64,000 nt of DNA from JBDKGH01 sp039798265 (GCA_039798265.1 JBDKGH010000027.1:8859-72858); one strand, 5' to 3'. Numbered from the stretch's first letter, positions 8,281 through 16,859 are shown. Program-made: numbers and translations. The notes: generated from the sequence alone by a model not told the origin.

Positions 8281-10926
8281 TTATTCGTCTTCGGTTTCGT
8301 CTTTTTCTTGAAGCCACTTGGGAACTTTCTTATTCGGATCTTTCGGAGTTTCTTCTTCTACCGACGTTTTTTTCTTTTTCTGCACAGGTTCCTCTTCTTT
8401 AGGCGCTGGGCTTCCTTCCCATTCTATGGTCGTGTTGGCTCCCCCTTCTTCTGGTTTTTCTTGATATGGTCCAACGGTCGCATCTTTTTTGAAAAGCCCT
8501 AATTCTTGCTTGAGTAGAGCTTTTACATTTTGCTTCTCCGCTTCCATTTCGGCCTGCCTGTTTTCCTTTGAGGCCGATTTATCAATCCCAAATTCCGGAC
8601 TACTAACAGGTCCTTTCATGTAAATGAACATTTGTTTGCCAAGTCCATCATCGGCTTCTTGCCATTCTTTTTCTTTGCGAATGAGAATATCGCGCAATCG
8701 AAAACCGATAGTGTAATCAATCACATTGTCAAAGCTATGAGCACCGCGTGCACTGATGTCCATAGCACTCGAACGAATGTTCATCAGAGGAATGGTAATC
8801 ATTCGGTTCTTTATTTCAATCACATTTTCTAGGGTAGAAAAACGAACATCTTTTAGCTTTTTAGCAAACTCATCTTCATCTACAAAAGGCGCTACCCACT
8901 TGTTTTCTTTGATGTAGGTAGCTATTTGTTGCAGTGATTCAAGGTTGCTCAGTTGGCCTTCGTCTATTCGAATGTCTATGAGGCTAAATATTTTATTGAC
9001 GTCGATTTTTAATCCAGCGCTTAGCGGGGCACTAAAAGACACCGCTGCTGTTGCTCGTCCTTTGATGTTTTTATCGGTTAAAAAAGTTTGTCCGAAATTG
9101 TCGAAGGAGGTAAATAGTTGCTGAATTTGAATGTTCTTTAAGTCAGCTTTACACTGTAAACCGAATGTTTGTTCGGTAGCTTTTGAAATGGCTAACGAAG
9201 CCATGAGTTCTCCACCAGCAGCTTTGAAAGTAACGGGATTAACAGAAATAACATTGTTCGCATATTCAGCGATTCCTTTGATAGCAGTGGCTTCAAAGGT
9301 TTTAAACTTGAATTTATCTACCTGTGTGTTGAGTTTGAAACGCAGGTTGGAGGGCAGCGCGAAGGCATAATCGCTAGAACTCGCTGTGTTTTCATTCTCC
9401 TCTACAAGGGTGGTAAAGTCGAGCATCTTGGATTGAAAGCTCGCGTCTATATCCAATATTTGATCGGGCTGCGAAAGAAAGGGAATCAAGTTGCGGAGCG
9501 TACCATTTACAAGGAAGTCCGAACCATTTACGGTACCTCTGAAATTTTGAACGGAGGCATCAGCGTTGTGAATGAAAAAGAGGGCACCTACATCTTTGAA
9601 TTCACGGCTAGAAGATTTTAATTGAAAGTGACCATTGAGGATTTCTGCTTTTCCGGAGGCAAGTAAAGCATTCCAATCAAAATTTTGCGCCCCAGCGGGG
9701 TTTTCGATGTGGGCATTCGCAATTAATTCTCCCTCGCATACTTGCAGTGTATCCCAGGCAAAAAAGTTTTTTAAATCGGCAAGATTGGCGGCCATGTCTA
9801 GGTCGAGCTGAATTGCAGGACTCGTCAATTGCTCAATTTTTCCTTTAGCGTTGATTTTACCCATACCAAGAGTGGCACTGAGATCATGTATGGTTAAAAC
9901 ATCCGCTTTGTTTTTAAAACTGTAGCTCGCTCGTGTATCTATGTTGGATAGAGATGTACCGCTTTCTGCTTGTTTGATTTCACCGCCGGAGACAGAAAGA
10001 TCTGCTTTAATAATGGGAGCTGTCCCGGTTCCAGAGATGGAAAGATCAACTTTTAGTATACCATCAGCATTGTATTGGGCCACTTTATCGCGGTATTCTT
10101 CGGGTATCCGCTGTAGCACCTCGTCGAGCTCTAGTTCATCACCACTGATGCTCAGATTAATCTTCCCTTTTTTATCAGCTATTACTTCTCCCAATAGAAG
10201 GAAGGGCAGGTCATCGACCGTAATCTTGGTTTCTTTAAAAGAATAACGATTTTCAGGTGTGTTGCTGTCAATTTCTCCCAAGACCGTGATGGAGCGGTTA
10301 CTAGCGTATTCTGTTTTGCCAGAAATGAAACTGTTCATCTTTCCGACTAAATCGAGCTCAAGTTCAAATTGGTCACTTTGAAAGGCTCCTTTTGCCTTCG
10401 TTTCGTCTGATAGCACATCGAGGAACAGCTGATTCGATTCGTCTTCATAAACCACTTGGGTATTATTGAGTCGTATAGCCTTTAGGTCAATATCATTACC
10501 TGCCGAGGTGCTATCTGATTTCCAAAAGTGCCAATTGTCTTCTCCTTTTTTATTAAGCTTTAAAAAGGCTTTGGCACCGTCAGCCGAAAATTCTTTAAGG
10601 CTATAATTGCCTGAAAAAACATCGAGCAAACTGAAGGAGAGATAAAGCTCATCGGCATGCAAGAGGGTGTCTTTGGTAGAAAAAGTTTCTTGGATGTACA
10701 CATTTTGAAAGCGCAAAGAGGCCAAGGGAAAGGATTCCCACCAGGTGAGATCTACTTCATCAACGTGCGCTGGAGTATTCAATTGGCTGTTGATGCGATT
10801 AAGTGCATACTTCACTACATCATCTTCAAAAAAGCGAATGATAATGAAGCCCGCCAAAAGCACAACTGCGGAGAGTATGCCAAGGGCGAGAAGAGTACGT
10901 TTCGTAATGCGCCAAAAGGTATTCAT
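8281..10926 (-). CDS. AsmA-like family protein
   Basis: An 881-residue protein with one N-terminal membrane anchor (about residues 8-32, LALGILSAVVLLAGFIIIRF) followed by the AsmA start signature (alternating strands, HVDEVDLTWWESFPLASLRFQNV), a very long beta-rich region and an AsmA-like C-terminal part (about 600-780: ISARGAHSFDNVIDYTIGFRLRDIL). AsmA/TamB-type proteins form long periplasmic beta-groove bridges and are implicated in moving phospholipid to the outer membrane or in outer-membrane biogenesis; that role here is by family. The last ~90 residues are low complexity and rich in Lys, Glu and Pro and end in acidic residues, an odd tail for the family. ATG start at 10926; rsmF-like gene follows after 6 bp. 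Confidence 0.82.
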   Translation of the reverse strand: MNTFWRITKRTLLALGILSAVVLLAGFIIIRFFEDDVVKYALNRINSQLNTPAHVDEVDLTWWESFPLASLRFQNVYIQETFSTKDTLLHADELYLSFSLLDVFSGNYSLKEFSADGAKAFLKLNKKGEDNWHFWKSDSTSAGNDIDLKAIRLNNTQVVYEDESNQLFLDVLSDETKAKGAFQSDQFELELDLVGKMNSFISGKTEYASNRSITVLGEIDSNTPENRYSFKETKITVDDLPFLLLGEVIADKKGKINLSISGDELELDEVLQRIPEEYRDKVAQYNADGILKVDLSISGTGTAPIIKADLSVSGGEIKQAESGTSLSNIDTRASYSFKNKADVLTIHDLSATLGMGKINAKGKIEQLTSPAIQLDLDMAANLADLKNFFAWDTLQVCEGELIANAHIENPAGAQNFDWNALLASGKAEILNGHFQLKSSSREFKDVGALFFIHNADASVQNFRGTVNGSDFLVNGTLRNLIPFLSQPDQILDIDASFQSKMLDFTTLVEENENTASSSDYAFALPSNLRFKLNTQVDKFKFKTFEATAIKGIAEYANNVISVNPVTFKAAGGELMASLAISKATEQTFGLQCKADLKNIQIQQLFTSFDNFGQTFLTDKNIKGRATAAVSFSAPLSAGLKIDVNKIFSLIDIRIDEGQLSNLESLQQIATYIKENKWVAPFVDEDEFAKKLKDVRFSTLENVIEIKNRMITIPLMNIRSSAMDISARGAHSFDNVIDYTIGFRLRDILIRKEKEWQEADDGLGKQMFIYMKGPVSSPEFGIDKSASKENRQAEMEAEKQNVKALLKQELGLFKKDATVGPYQEKPEEGGANTTIEWEGSPAPKEEEPVQKKKKTSVEEETPKDPNKKVPKWLQEKDETEDE

Positions 10927-11059
10927 CTGTGGTGGTGAAGTTAGAACTCGGAAAGCTTGGTAAAATTTGAAAGAGGAGATAAAATCTACATTCTGATGTT
11001 GATCGGCTGAATGAGGTTAAAAAAGTGCTAAACGGGAACATTTCCCCCAAGCTTGCCTC

Positions 11060-11067
11060 TACCTTTG
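11060..11067 (+). promoter_or_regulatory. Putative -7 promoter element TACCTTTG
   Basis: Matches the Bacteroidota -7 consensus TAnnTTTG exactly, 24 bases before the preferred start of the superoxide dismutase gene. No TTG is visible at the usual -33 distance, so the match is suggestive only. Confidence 0.5.
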
Positions 11068-11091
11068 ATCCATCGGTAAAGAACAATGATC

Positions 11092-11871
11092 ATGAAAAAA
11101 ATAACCCTAGCACTAGTTGTGCTGTCTTCTTTTGGTTTCAGTGCTTGCGCACAAAAAAGTGAGTCCACTAAATCCACAGTCAATCCTTCCGTTGCGGCTT
11201 TTCCTGCTCCAGTGAACCCAATGACTTTGCAAAACGGAGCCAACCCGAGTACAGATGCATTTGTGCTGCCTCCATTGGGTTATGCGTTTAATGCGTTGGA
11301 GCCGGTTATCGATGCCATGACCATGGAAATCCATCATGATAAGCACCATGCAACTTATGTGACTAACTTGAACAAGGCAATGACTACAGCCACGCAGTAT
11401 TCAGGCAAGGGTCTGGAACAAATTTTTGCAGAGTTACGTCCAGAAGAAACAGCCATTCGAAATAACGGTGGTGGCCACTGGAATCACTCTATGTTTTGGA
11501 ATTGGATAAAACCGGGTGGAGCCAAAGAGCCCAGTGCTGATTTGAAAGCCGCTATTGAGGCTTCTTTTGGCAGCATGGATGAGTTTAAAAAACAGTTTAG
11601 CGATGCGGCAAAGCTGCGTTTTGGTAGCGGTTGGGCATGGCTAAATGTGGGTGCTGATGGCAAGTTGTTTATCAGTAGCACCGCTAATCAGGACAACCCT
11701 TTGATGGTAAATGTGGTGGAAAAAGCAGGCAAACCTATTCTTGGCCTAGATGTGTGGGAGCACGCGTATTATCTGAATTATCAAAATAAACGCGCGGATT
11801 ACGTGACCGCATTTTTTTCCATCATCAATTGGGATGAAGTAGAAAAAATGTGGCGAGCCGCCAAGAAGTAA
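11092..11871 (+). CDS. Fe/Mn superoxide dismutase, exported (putative lipoprotein)
   Basis: Converts superoxide to oxygen and hydrogen peroxide. All four metal ligands are present, numbered from the ATG at 11092: His81 (EIHHDKHH), His132 (GGHWNHSMFW), and Asp220 and His224 in the signature DVWEHAYYLNY. The domain occupies about residues 55-259. Before it comes an N-terminal export signal and a linker of ~35 residues: MKKITLALVVLSSFGFSAC gives a lipobox-like FSAC with Cys19, so the enzyme is probably a lipoprotein facing the periplasm or surface and not cytosolic. An ATG six bases earlier (11086) is in frame and possible. Iron versus manganese cannot be settled by eye. It stands alone between two minus-strand units. 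Confidence 0.92.
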   Translation: MKKITLALVVLSSFGFSACAQKSESTKSTVNPSVAAFPAPVNPMTLQNGANPSTDAFVLPPLGYAFNALEPVIDAMTMEIHHDKHHATYVTNLNKAMTTATQYSGKGLEQIFAELRPEETAIRNNGGGHWNHSMFWNWIKPGGAKEPSADLKAAIEASFGSMDEFKKQFSDAAKLRFGSGWAWLNVGADGKLFISSTANQDNPLMVNVVEKAGKPILGLDVWEHAYYLNYQNKRADYVTAFFSIINWDEVEKMWRAAKK

Positions 11872-11886
11872 AGGGTTTGGAAAAAA

Positions 11887-13104
11887 TTACTTTAACCCCG
11901 CAAATCGGCGCATCAACACGCGGGTAAGGGAAATACAGAATAAGGTTCCAACAGCGACTACGGTCAAAAAGATGAGTACTACATCCCCTGCTTTAACCAG
12001 TACGGGGTAGTACTCTACTACCGCGCCTTCCATGGTGATCAATCCGAAGGTTTGCTGCGCATAGCAAAGACCTAGTCCCAAGAAAACACCGATTAAAGCA
12101 CCTGCTAAATTGATAAAGATACCTTGCAAGGTGAAGGCATTGCGGATGGTAGGATAAGTGGCACCAAGACTTTCAAGTATGTAAATGTCTTTTTTCTTCT
12201 CGATGATCAACATCGTGAGTGCAGCTATGATGTTGAAGGAGGCGATCATGAGAATAAAAAGGAGAATGCAGAAGGTCCACCATTTCTCGTAGGCATTCGT
12301 TTGATAGATCAAGGCGTTTTTATCAAAACGAGTTTTTACCATGAGCTCTGCCGGCAATAAAGCCTGTATTTGGGCCTTGGCATCTGCCTCGGTGACGCCT
12401 TCAACTAAGTGAATTTCGATCGATGATATTTGATCTTCCATTCCGAAAAGATCACGCGCATACTGAAGTGGAACATATACATACTTCATGTCTAACTCCG
12501 CATTCGCGGAGAAAATACCACTTACTTGGATAGCTTGTTTATTGAATGCCTCTTCGCGGTAACGAGATAATTTTCTACCGCGAATAGGCGCGTTGATATA
12601 GATGATGGTCGGATCGTTTTCAGAAAGAGGCATGAGCAGTTCACTTCGCACGCCTAATCCCACCACGGCTCTTGCTTGATTATTTTCCTCAAGCAAAAAT
12701 TTTCCTTCATAGGTAATACTATCAAGCGGCATACCTGCTTGAAAAGTAGGCTCTACACCTTTGATAGTCGCTACTGTATTGTTATCTCCATAATTGAGCC
12801 ATCCGTCTTCTTCTATAATTCTGCTGTAGTTGGCAACACCGGGAAGCTGGGCTAATTGATCATCACGTAGCAAACTATCCGCAAACATTTTTCCTTCTCG
12901 TGGCACAATAGTGATGGGTGCATCAAAGTTGGAGAAAAGGTCTTTGACTAAATTTTCCATTCCGCTGAAAGCGCTCATCACGCATACCATAGCCGCCGCG
13001 ACAAAGGCCACTACCGCCATCGAGATCAGTGATATCACGTGAATAACGTTTCGCGATTTTTTAGCGAAAAGATATCGGCGAGCTATGTAGAAGCTAATGT
13101 TCAA
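11887..13104 (-). CDS. LolC/LolE-type ABC transporter permease (FtsX domain)
   Basis: A 405-residue membrane protein with the MacB-PCD/FtsX layout: transmembrane helix 1 at about 20-45 (ISLISMAVVAFVAAAMVCVMS), a large periplasmic domain (about 50-265), then three helices (about 272-297, 320-345 and 370-395). The opening MNISFYIARRYLFAKKS is typical of the family that extracts lipoproteins from the inner membrane for transfer to LolA. The ATPase partner (LolD) is not in the window. The start is TTG at 13104: it gives the conserved N-terminus, and the next in-frame ATG lies inside the first transmembrane segment. It follows the methyltransferase gene by 21 bp. Confidence 0.85.
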   Translation of the reverse strand: MNISFYIARRYLFAKKSRNVIHVISLISMAVVAFVAAAMVCVMSAFSGMENLVKDLFSNFDAPITIVPREGKMFADSLLRDDQLAQLPGVANYSRIIEEDGWLNYGDNNTVATIKGVEPTFQAGMPLDSITYEGKFLLEENNQARAVVGLGVRSELLMPLSENDPTIIYINAPIRGRKLSRYREEAFNKQAIQVSGIFSANAELDMKYVYVPLQYARDLFGMEDQISSIEIHLVEGVTEADAKAQIQALLPAELMVKTRFDKNALIYQTNAYEKWWTFCILLFILMIASFNIIAALTMLIIEKKKDIYILESLGATYPTIRNAFTLQGIFINLAGALIGVFLGLGLCYAQQTFGLITMEGAVVEYYPVLVKAGDVVLIFLTVVAVGTLFCISLTRVLMRRFAGLK

Positions 13105-13125
13105 CCGAGGAAAAGATGGAGATAA

Positions 13126-13932
13126 TTATTTTTTTGCAACCACCACTAAACCAGTACCAGTGCTGTGATGTCCTCTTACGTCAAGGAAGTTGAGTAAAAG
13201 AGCAAAGGGCATAACGATGAGGTAGTAGAACGGAATAAGAACGAAAAATGCCTGCGAGACGTTGAGCATTTTCATCGGGTATTTCATCGAAAGACGCCAT
13301 GAAATTTTACCTGGAGCACCGTAACTGTACTTCACGTTTACCTCACTGAATCCCGCTGTTTTAGCCTTTTCTATGATCTCTTGAAAACCGTATCCGTCAC
13401 GTACGTGTTCTTCGATAAAACTTTCATCACTATCTTCATGCACATCGCTTCCGCCTTGGTCACTTGGCGTTGAAATGATGAGCGTACCGCCTTTTTTCAA
13501 GCTCTTGCAATAGTTGGTTAACACCAGTACATCCTCTTCAATATGTTCCATAACATCGACACAAAGAACGAGGTCATATTTTTCGGGTTGTACAAATTGG
13601 GTTAAATCGGCTTCCTCAAAGCGAATATTTTTTTTCCCAATTGCTTGAAAGAATTGGTTGCACTCCGCGATCTGTTCTGTTTTTACATCAACACCTAAAA
13701 TGTTGGGTTGATTGTCAAATTTGCTCATGAAGAAGGAATACTGACCGAAGCCAGAACCAGCATCTAGAATATTCGGATGTTGTGGTGCCGATTTTTTCCA
13801 ACTGCGCAATTCGCGATGAATGTGCCAAGTGCGGAGCAAGAGCACATCGAGAAGATTATAAAACAGCTTGCGCGAAAAAGGAGATTGATTAAAAACCTTA
13901 CCGAGTGAGCGTTTGATAGGATCGTACTGCAT
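13126..13932 (-). CDS. Class I SAM-dependent methyltransferase
   Basis: A 268-residue protein. Residues about 50-165 form a Methyltransf_11/23-type fold: motif I LDAGSGFGQYSFFMS, an acidic residue ending the second strand (GVDVK), and DLVLCVDVMEHIEEDVLVL. The substrate is not recognisable. The C-terminal ~45 residues contain a hydrophobic stretch (AFFVLIPFYYLIVMPFALLLNFL) that could dip into the membrane, which would fit a lipid, quinone or glycan-lipid substrate. Gene order (aspartate kinase, rbfA, this, LolE-like permease) suggests an operon; 38 bp separate it from rbfA and 21 bp from the permease. Confidence 0.78.
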   Translation of the reverse strand: MQYDPIKRSLGKVFNQSPFSRKLFYNLLDVLLLRTWHIHRELRSWKKSAPQHPNILDAGSGFGQYSFFMSKFDNQPNILGVDVKTEQIAECNQFFQAIGKKNIRFEEADLTQFVQPEKYDLVLCVDVMEHIEEDVLVLTNYCKSLKKGGTLIISTPSDQGGSDVHEDSDESFIEEHVRDGYGFQEIIEKAKTAGFSEVNVKYSYGAPGKISWRLSMKYPMKMLNVSQAFFVLIPFYYLIVMPFALLLNFLDVRGHHSTGTGLVVVAKK

Positions 13933-13970
13933 AGGGCGATAATGCGCGGATGGCGAAAAAAAGGGATGAG

Positions 13971-14309
13971 TTATTTTTTCAAAAGTCGATCGATTTCTTC
14001 AAAATAATCCAAGGAATCGTCGATATAAAAGTGCAATTCTGGAATCTTGCGCACCTGTTTTCCAATCGCTCCGGCGAGCAATCGGCGAATAGCGGCATTT
14101 TGATCTTTTACCATCTCAAGACCTTCGGCTTTTTTCTCTGTGGGAAAAAAACTGAGGTATGCTTTGGCAACTCCTAGATCAGGAGAAATACGAACGTTGG
14201 TAACGGTAATCATCATTCCCGAGAACATGTTGCTCATGTTTTGCTGGAAGATGATGGCTAACTCCCGTTTCACCAACGCACCAATTTTTTCTAAACGAAT
14301 ACTAGACAT
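13971..14309 (-). CDS. rbfA: Ribosome-binding factor A
   Basis: A 112-residue protein with the KH-like RbfA fold: MSSIRLEKIGALVKRELAII at the start, the central strand VRISPDLGVAKAYLSFFP and the closing RKIPELHFYIDDSLD. RbfA binds the 30S subunit near helix 1 of 16S rRNA and acts in late maturation and cold adaptation. The length is normal. It is followed by a methyltransferase and a LolE-like permease; rbfA beside a LolC/E-type permease is a familiar order in this phylum. A variant -7 box (TACTTTCG) lies about ten bases before the ATG on the minus strand. Confidence 0.93.
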   Translation of the reverse strand: MSSIRLEKIGALVKRELAIIFQQNMSNMFSGMMITVTNVRISPDLGVAKAYLSFFPTEKKAEGLEMVKDQNAAIRRLLAGAIGKQVRKIPELHFYIDDSLDYFEEIDRLLKK

Positions 14310-14342
14310 AAGCGCGAAAGTACGGCGATTTTTGTAAATGGC

Positions 14343-15596
14343 TTAGCGCATCACCAAACGCACAGTTTGACGGCTGCGCTGCTCGAGGAGTATTTCTTTG
14401 TTTTCAGTTAGCATTTTCAGCGTGGCATCGTCATAATGACGAATAGTAACCAAGTGCAAACCTTCGTTGTATCGGATGGTGTAACGGTCAGCCAATTGAG
14501 CGAACAATCGGTTTTGTTTGTAGTCATCTTTATCCATACAAATTGAAAAACTCAAGGCGGAGTTTTCCATGAGATGAACGCGGATGCCGAGATCAGATAG
14601 AGCGTCGAAAATTTCTTTCAAGTTGTCTTCCACAACAAAACTGAAGTCTTTGGTGGACATGCTAATGAGCACTTGATCACGTTTCAAAATGAAGCTCGGT
14701 ACCAGGTTATCAAAAGCGTTACTTTCTTGAATTACCGAGCCTTCTGCTTCGGGATCAATGAAAGATTTTATATAAAGTGGAATCCCTTTGTTCTGGAGAG
14801 GTTTGATGGTTTTAGGGTGGATTACACTAGCGCCGTAGTAGGCTAACTCAATGGCTTCACGGAATGAAATGCGGTCTAGTTTTACGGTATTCGGGAACCA
14901 TTTAGGATCAGCATTGAGCATACCGGGCACATCTTTCCAAATCGTCACACTTTCCGCATCGAGCAGAAAAGCCATGATGGCAGCGGTAAAATCAGATCCT
15001 TCTCGTCCTAGAGTAGTGCTGAGTCCGTTAGCAGTGCTTCCAATAAATCCTTGAGTAATAACAACCGAATGCTTGTTGAATTGCGATTTAACTTGTTCAA
15101 TACCGAGTGCACATTTATTCCAATCTACACGAGCATCACGGAATCGGTTATCAGTTTTTACCACACGACGAGCATCGATAAAACCGGCGGCTATTCCTTG
15201 TTCCATAAGGTATGCATGCACCATGGATGTGCTGAGCAATTCGCCATACCCTACAATTTGATCATACTCTTGATCATAATCACCAATGATAGGGGAACTT
15301 ATTTGCTCTTGTAGTTGAGAGAAATATTCCCAAGTAAGCTGGAGGCTGTTTTCGGGGTCGGCAAAAAGTTCGGCTGCAATTTCTTCATGGAAGTCCATCA
15401 GATCAGCGACGAGCGGATGGCAGTTTTCTTTTTGGAAGCGTGCCTGATGTATTTTTTCGAGGTGATTGGTTGTTTTACCCATTGCAGAAATGACCACCAC
15501 CAATTGCTCGCCTTGAAACCGGCGAAGGATAGAAGCTACGTTTCTAACGGCCTCGGCATTTTTGACCGAAGCGCCACCAAATTTAAAGATTTTCAT
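14343..15596 (-). CDS. Aspartate kinase
   Basis: Phosphorylates L-aspartate, the first step towards lysine (and diaminopimelate), threonine and methionine. The protein (417 residues from ATG 15596) opens with the kinase signature MKIFKFGGASVKN and carries GREGSDFTAA in the amino-acid kinase fold; the C-terminal ~120 residues are ACT-like and would be the allosteric part. An in-frame ATG 21 bases upstream exists, but the shorter start puts KFGG at the usual place. No homoserine dehydrogenase domain is attached, so this is a monofunctional enzyme. It is the first gene of the minus-strand run with rbfA. A weak CATCTTTG box lies about 20 bases upstream of the start. Confidence 0.92.
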   Translation of the reverse strand: MKIFKFGGASVKNAEAVRNVASILRRFQGEQLVVVISAMGKTTNHLEKIHQARFQKENCHPLVADLMDFHEEIAAELFADPENSLQLTWEYFSQLQEQISSPIIGDYDQEYDQIVGYGELLSTSMVHAYLMEQGIAAGFIDARRVVKTDNRFRDARVDWNKCALGIEQVKSQFNKHSVVITQGFIGSTANGLSTTLGREGSDFTAAIMAFLLDAESVTIWKDVPGMLNADPKWFPNTVKLDRISFREAIELAYYGASVIHPKTIKPLQNKGIPLYIKSFIDPEAEGSVIQESNAFDNLVPSFILKRDQVLISMSTKDFSFVVEDNLKEIFDALSDLGIRVHLMENSALSFSICMDKDDYKQNRLFAQLADRYTIRYNEGLHLVTIRHYDDATLKMLTENKEILLEQRSRQTVRLVMR

Positions 15597-15673
15597 AAAT
15601 CTACAGATGAGGCGCAAAGATGGAAGTTATGCGCATAAGTGGGGCATAAAATGCTTGGAATTACGGAAAAATT

Positions 15674-15730
15674 TTAGGTAAAGACCTTATAGGTCTTAAG
15701 ACCTATAAGGTGTTAGACCTATAAGGTCTA
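15674..15730. repeat. Dispersed palindromic repeat, copy 1 (gaccttataggtc family)
   Basis: Three copies of the 13-base core GACCTTATAGGTC or its reverse complement (15683-15695, 15700-15711 with the last base changed, 15716-15728). Bases 15684-15711 form a perfect 28-bp palindrome. The flank TTAGGTAAAGACC also occurs, inverted, in a second copy at 54523-54561, so this is a mobile or dispersed element and not a local hairpin. It overlaps the 3' end of the GNAT gene. Confidence 0.85.
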
Positions 15731-16191
15731 TCAAAAAGCTCCCGCAGCCTCTCCACCCTCAACTTCCCATTCACCCACTCCCCATCCAATTCCGCTTTAT
15801 ACTTCTCGTAAAATTTAATCGCCGGCTCATTCCAATCCAATACCTGCCAAACCATCCCGTCATAACCACCCCTAATCGCCTCTCTACCCGTTGCCTCGAA
15901 AAGCGCCGAACCTATGCCTTTTCCCCGGCGCGACTCGGTTATCACGATATCTTCTAAATAGAGCATCCTGCCCTTCCATGTGCTATATCGGGTGTAATAA
16001 ATGGAGATCCCCACAATTTTGCCTTCTTCTTCTGCTACAAAGAGTCCATAGCAGGGTTGGGGGCCAAAGCCATCGTCTTCCATCTTCTCCAACGTATTGG
16101 TTACTTCGTCTGGCGCGCGCTCATAAGTGGCTAACTCTTTAATGAGCTCTAACACCTGCGGTAAATCGGATTTTACTCCTTTGCGAATCAT
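15703..16191 (-). CDS. GNAT family N-acetyltransferase
   Basis: About 162 residues from the ATG at 16191 (an ATG at 16212 is also in frame). It has the GNAT fold of the diamine/SAT-like group: MIRKGVKSDLPQVLELIKELA at the N-terminus, the strand MLYLEDIVITESRRGKGIG with the acetyl-CoA binding R-R-G-K-G-I-G loop, and WNEPAIKFYEKYKAEL near the end. Length and the DxxxxEPAIxFYE motif fit the spermidine/thialysine acetyltransferase group, but the substrate is unknown. The last eight residues (RPYRSNTL) and the stop codon are contributed by a dispersed palindromic repeat, so the original C-terminus was different. Confidence 0.85.
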   Translation of the reverse strand: MIRKGVKSDLPQVLELIKELATYERAPDEVTNTLEKMEDDGFGPQPCYGLFVAEEEGKIVGISIYYTRYSTWKGRMLYLEDIVITESRRGKGIGSALFEATGREAIRGGYDGMVWQVLDWNEPAIKFYEKYKAELDGEWVNGKLRVERLRELFDRPYRSNTL

Positions 16192-16232
16192 AAGTTCTTG
16201 TTTAGGCCTCAAATATCCATCTTTGCCCTGAA

Positions 16233-16240
16233 TATATTTG
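16233..16240 (+). promoter_or_regulatory. Putative -7 promoter element TATATTTG, 4 bases before the start codon
   Basis: Exact TAnnTTTG match ending at 16240; the ATG of the adenosyltransferase is at 16245. If used, the mRNA would begin at or next to the start codon. No -33 TTG is seen at the expected distance. Confidence 0.45.
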
Positions 16241-16244
16241 TAAC

Positions 16245-16793
16245 ATGAAGATTTATACGAAACGCGGCGATGAAGGAACTACTTCTCTTTTGGGTGGTGC
16301 CCGAGTGCCCAAACACCACTTGCGCATCGAAGCCTACGGTACGGTAGATGAACTCAACTCCTACATGGGACTGCTGCGCGACTTGGCTCCTGATGAGGAC
16401 AAGGTCTTGATTTTGAGAATTCAAGACCGACTATTTACCATGGGAAGCCACCTTGCTCTCGAACCGGATCATGCAGGAAAAATGAAGCTCCCCTCACTTT
16501 CTGAAAGCGATGTAGAACAACTCGAAGTGGCCATGGATGCCATGGACGAGGTATTGCCAGAAATGCGAAACTTCGTACTTCCAGGCGGGCATCCCGCTGT
16601 GTCACATTGCCACATCGCTCGTTGCGTGTGCCGTCGGGCCGAACGACTGGTTACTCATCTCGGTGAACATGAAGTTCTGCCCCCCCTTGTCTTGGCTTAT
16701 CTCAACCGTCTTTCAGACTATCTTTTTGTGCTTTCTCGACGCTGGACACAGGTTTTTTCTGCAGATGAGAAGCCTTGGATTCCTGAATCATAA
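16245..16793 (+). CDS. Cob(I)yrinic acid a,c-diamide adenosyltransferase, PduO type
   Basis: Transfers the 5'-deoxyadenosyl group of ATP to cob(I)alamin, giving coenzyme B12. At 182 residues it has normal length for the PduO/MMAB family. The ATP-binding N-terminus TKRGDEGTTSLLGGARVPK and the helix-bundle motif YGTVDELNSYMG are present, as are HIARCVCRRAERLV and LNRLSDYLFVLSRR near the end. No other cobalamin gene lies nearby, which fits a salvage enzyme serving methylmalonyl-CoA mutase or similar enzymes elsewhere. It diverges from the GNAT gene. Confidence 0.93.
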   Translation: MKIYTKRGDEGTTSLLGGARVPKHHLRIEAYGTVDELNSYMGLLRDLAPDEDKVLILRIQDRLFTMGSHLALEPDHAGKMKLPSLSESDVEQLEVAMDAMDEVLPEMRNFVLPGGHPAVSHCHIARCVCRRAERLVTHLGEHEVLPPLVLAYLNRLSDYLFVLSRRWTQVFSADEKPWIPES

Positions 16794-16859
16794 CTGTTTT
16801 TTTGAATTTAATCGAGTTAATTGGTTGAAAAAAAGAAAGATAGCATCGATTAGGAACTC

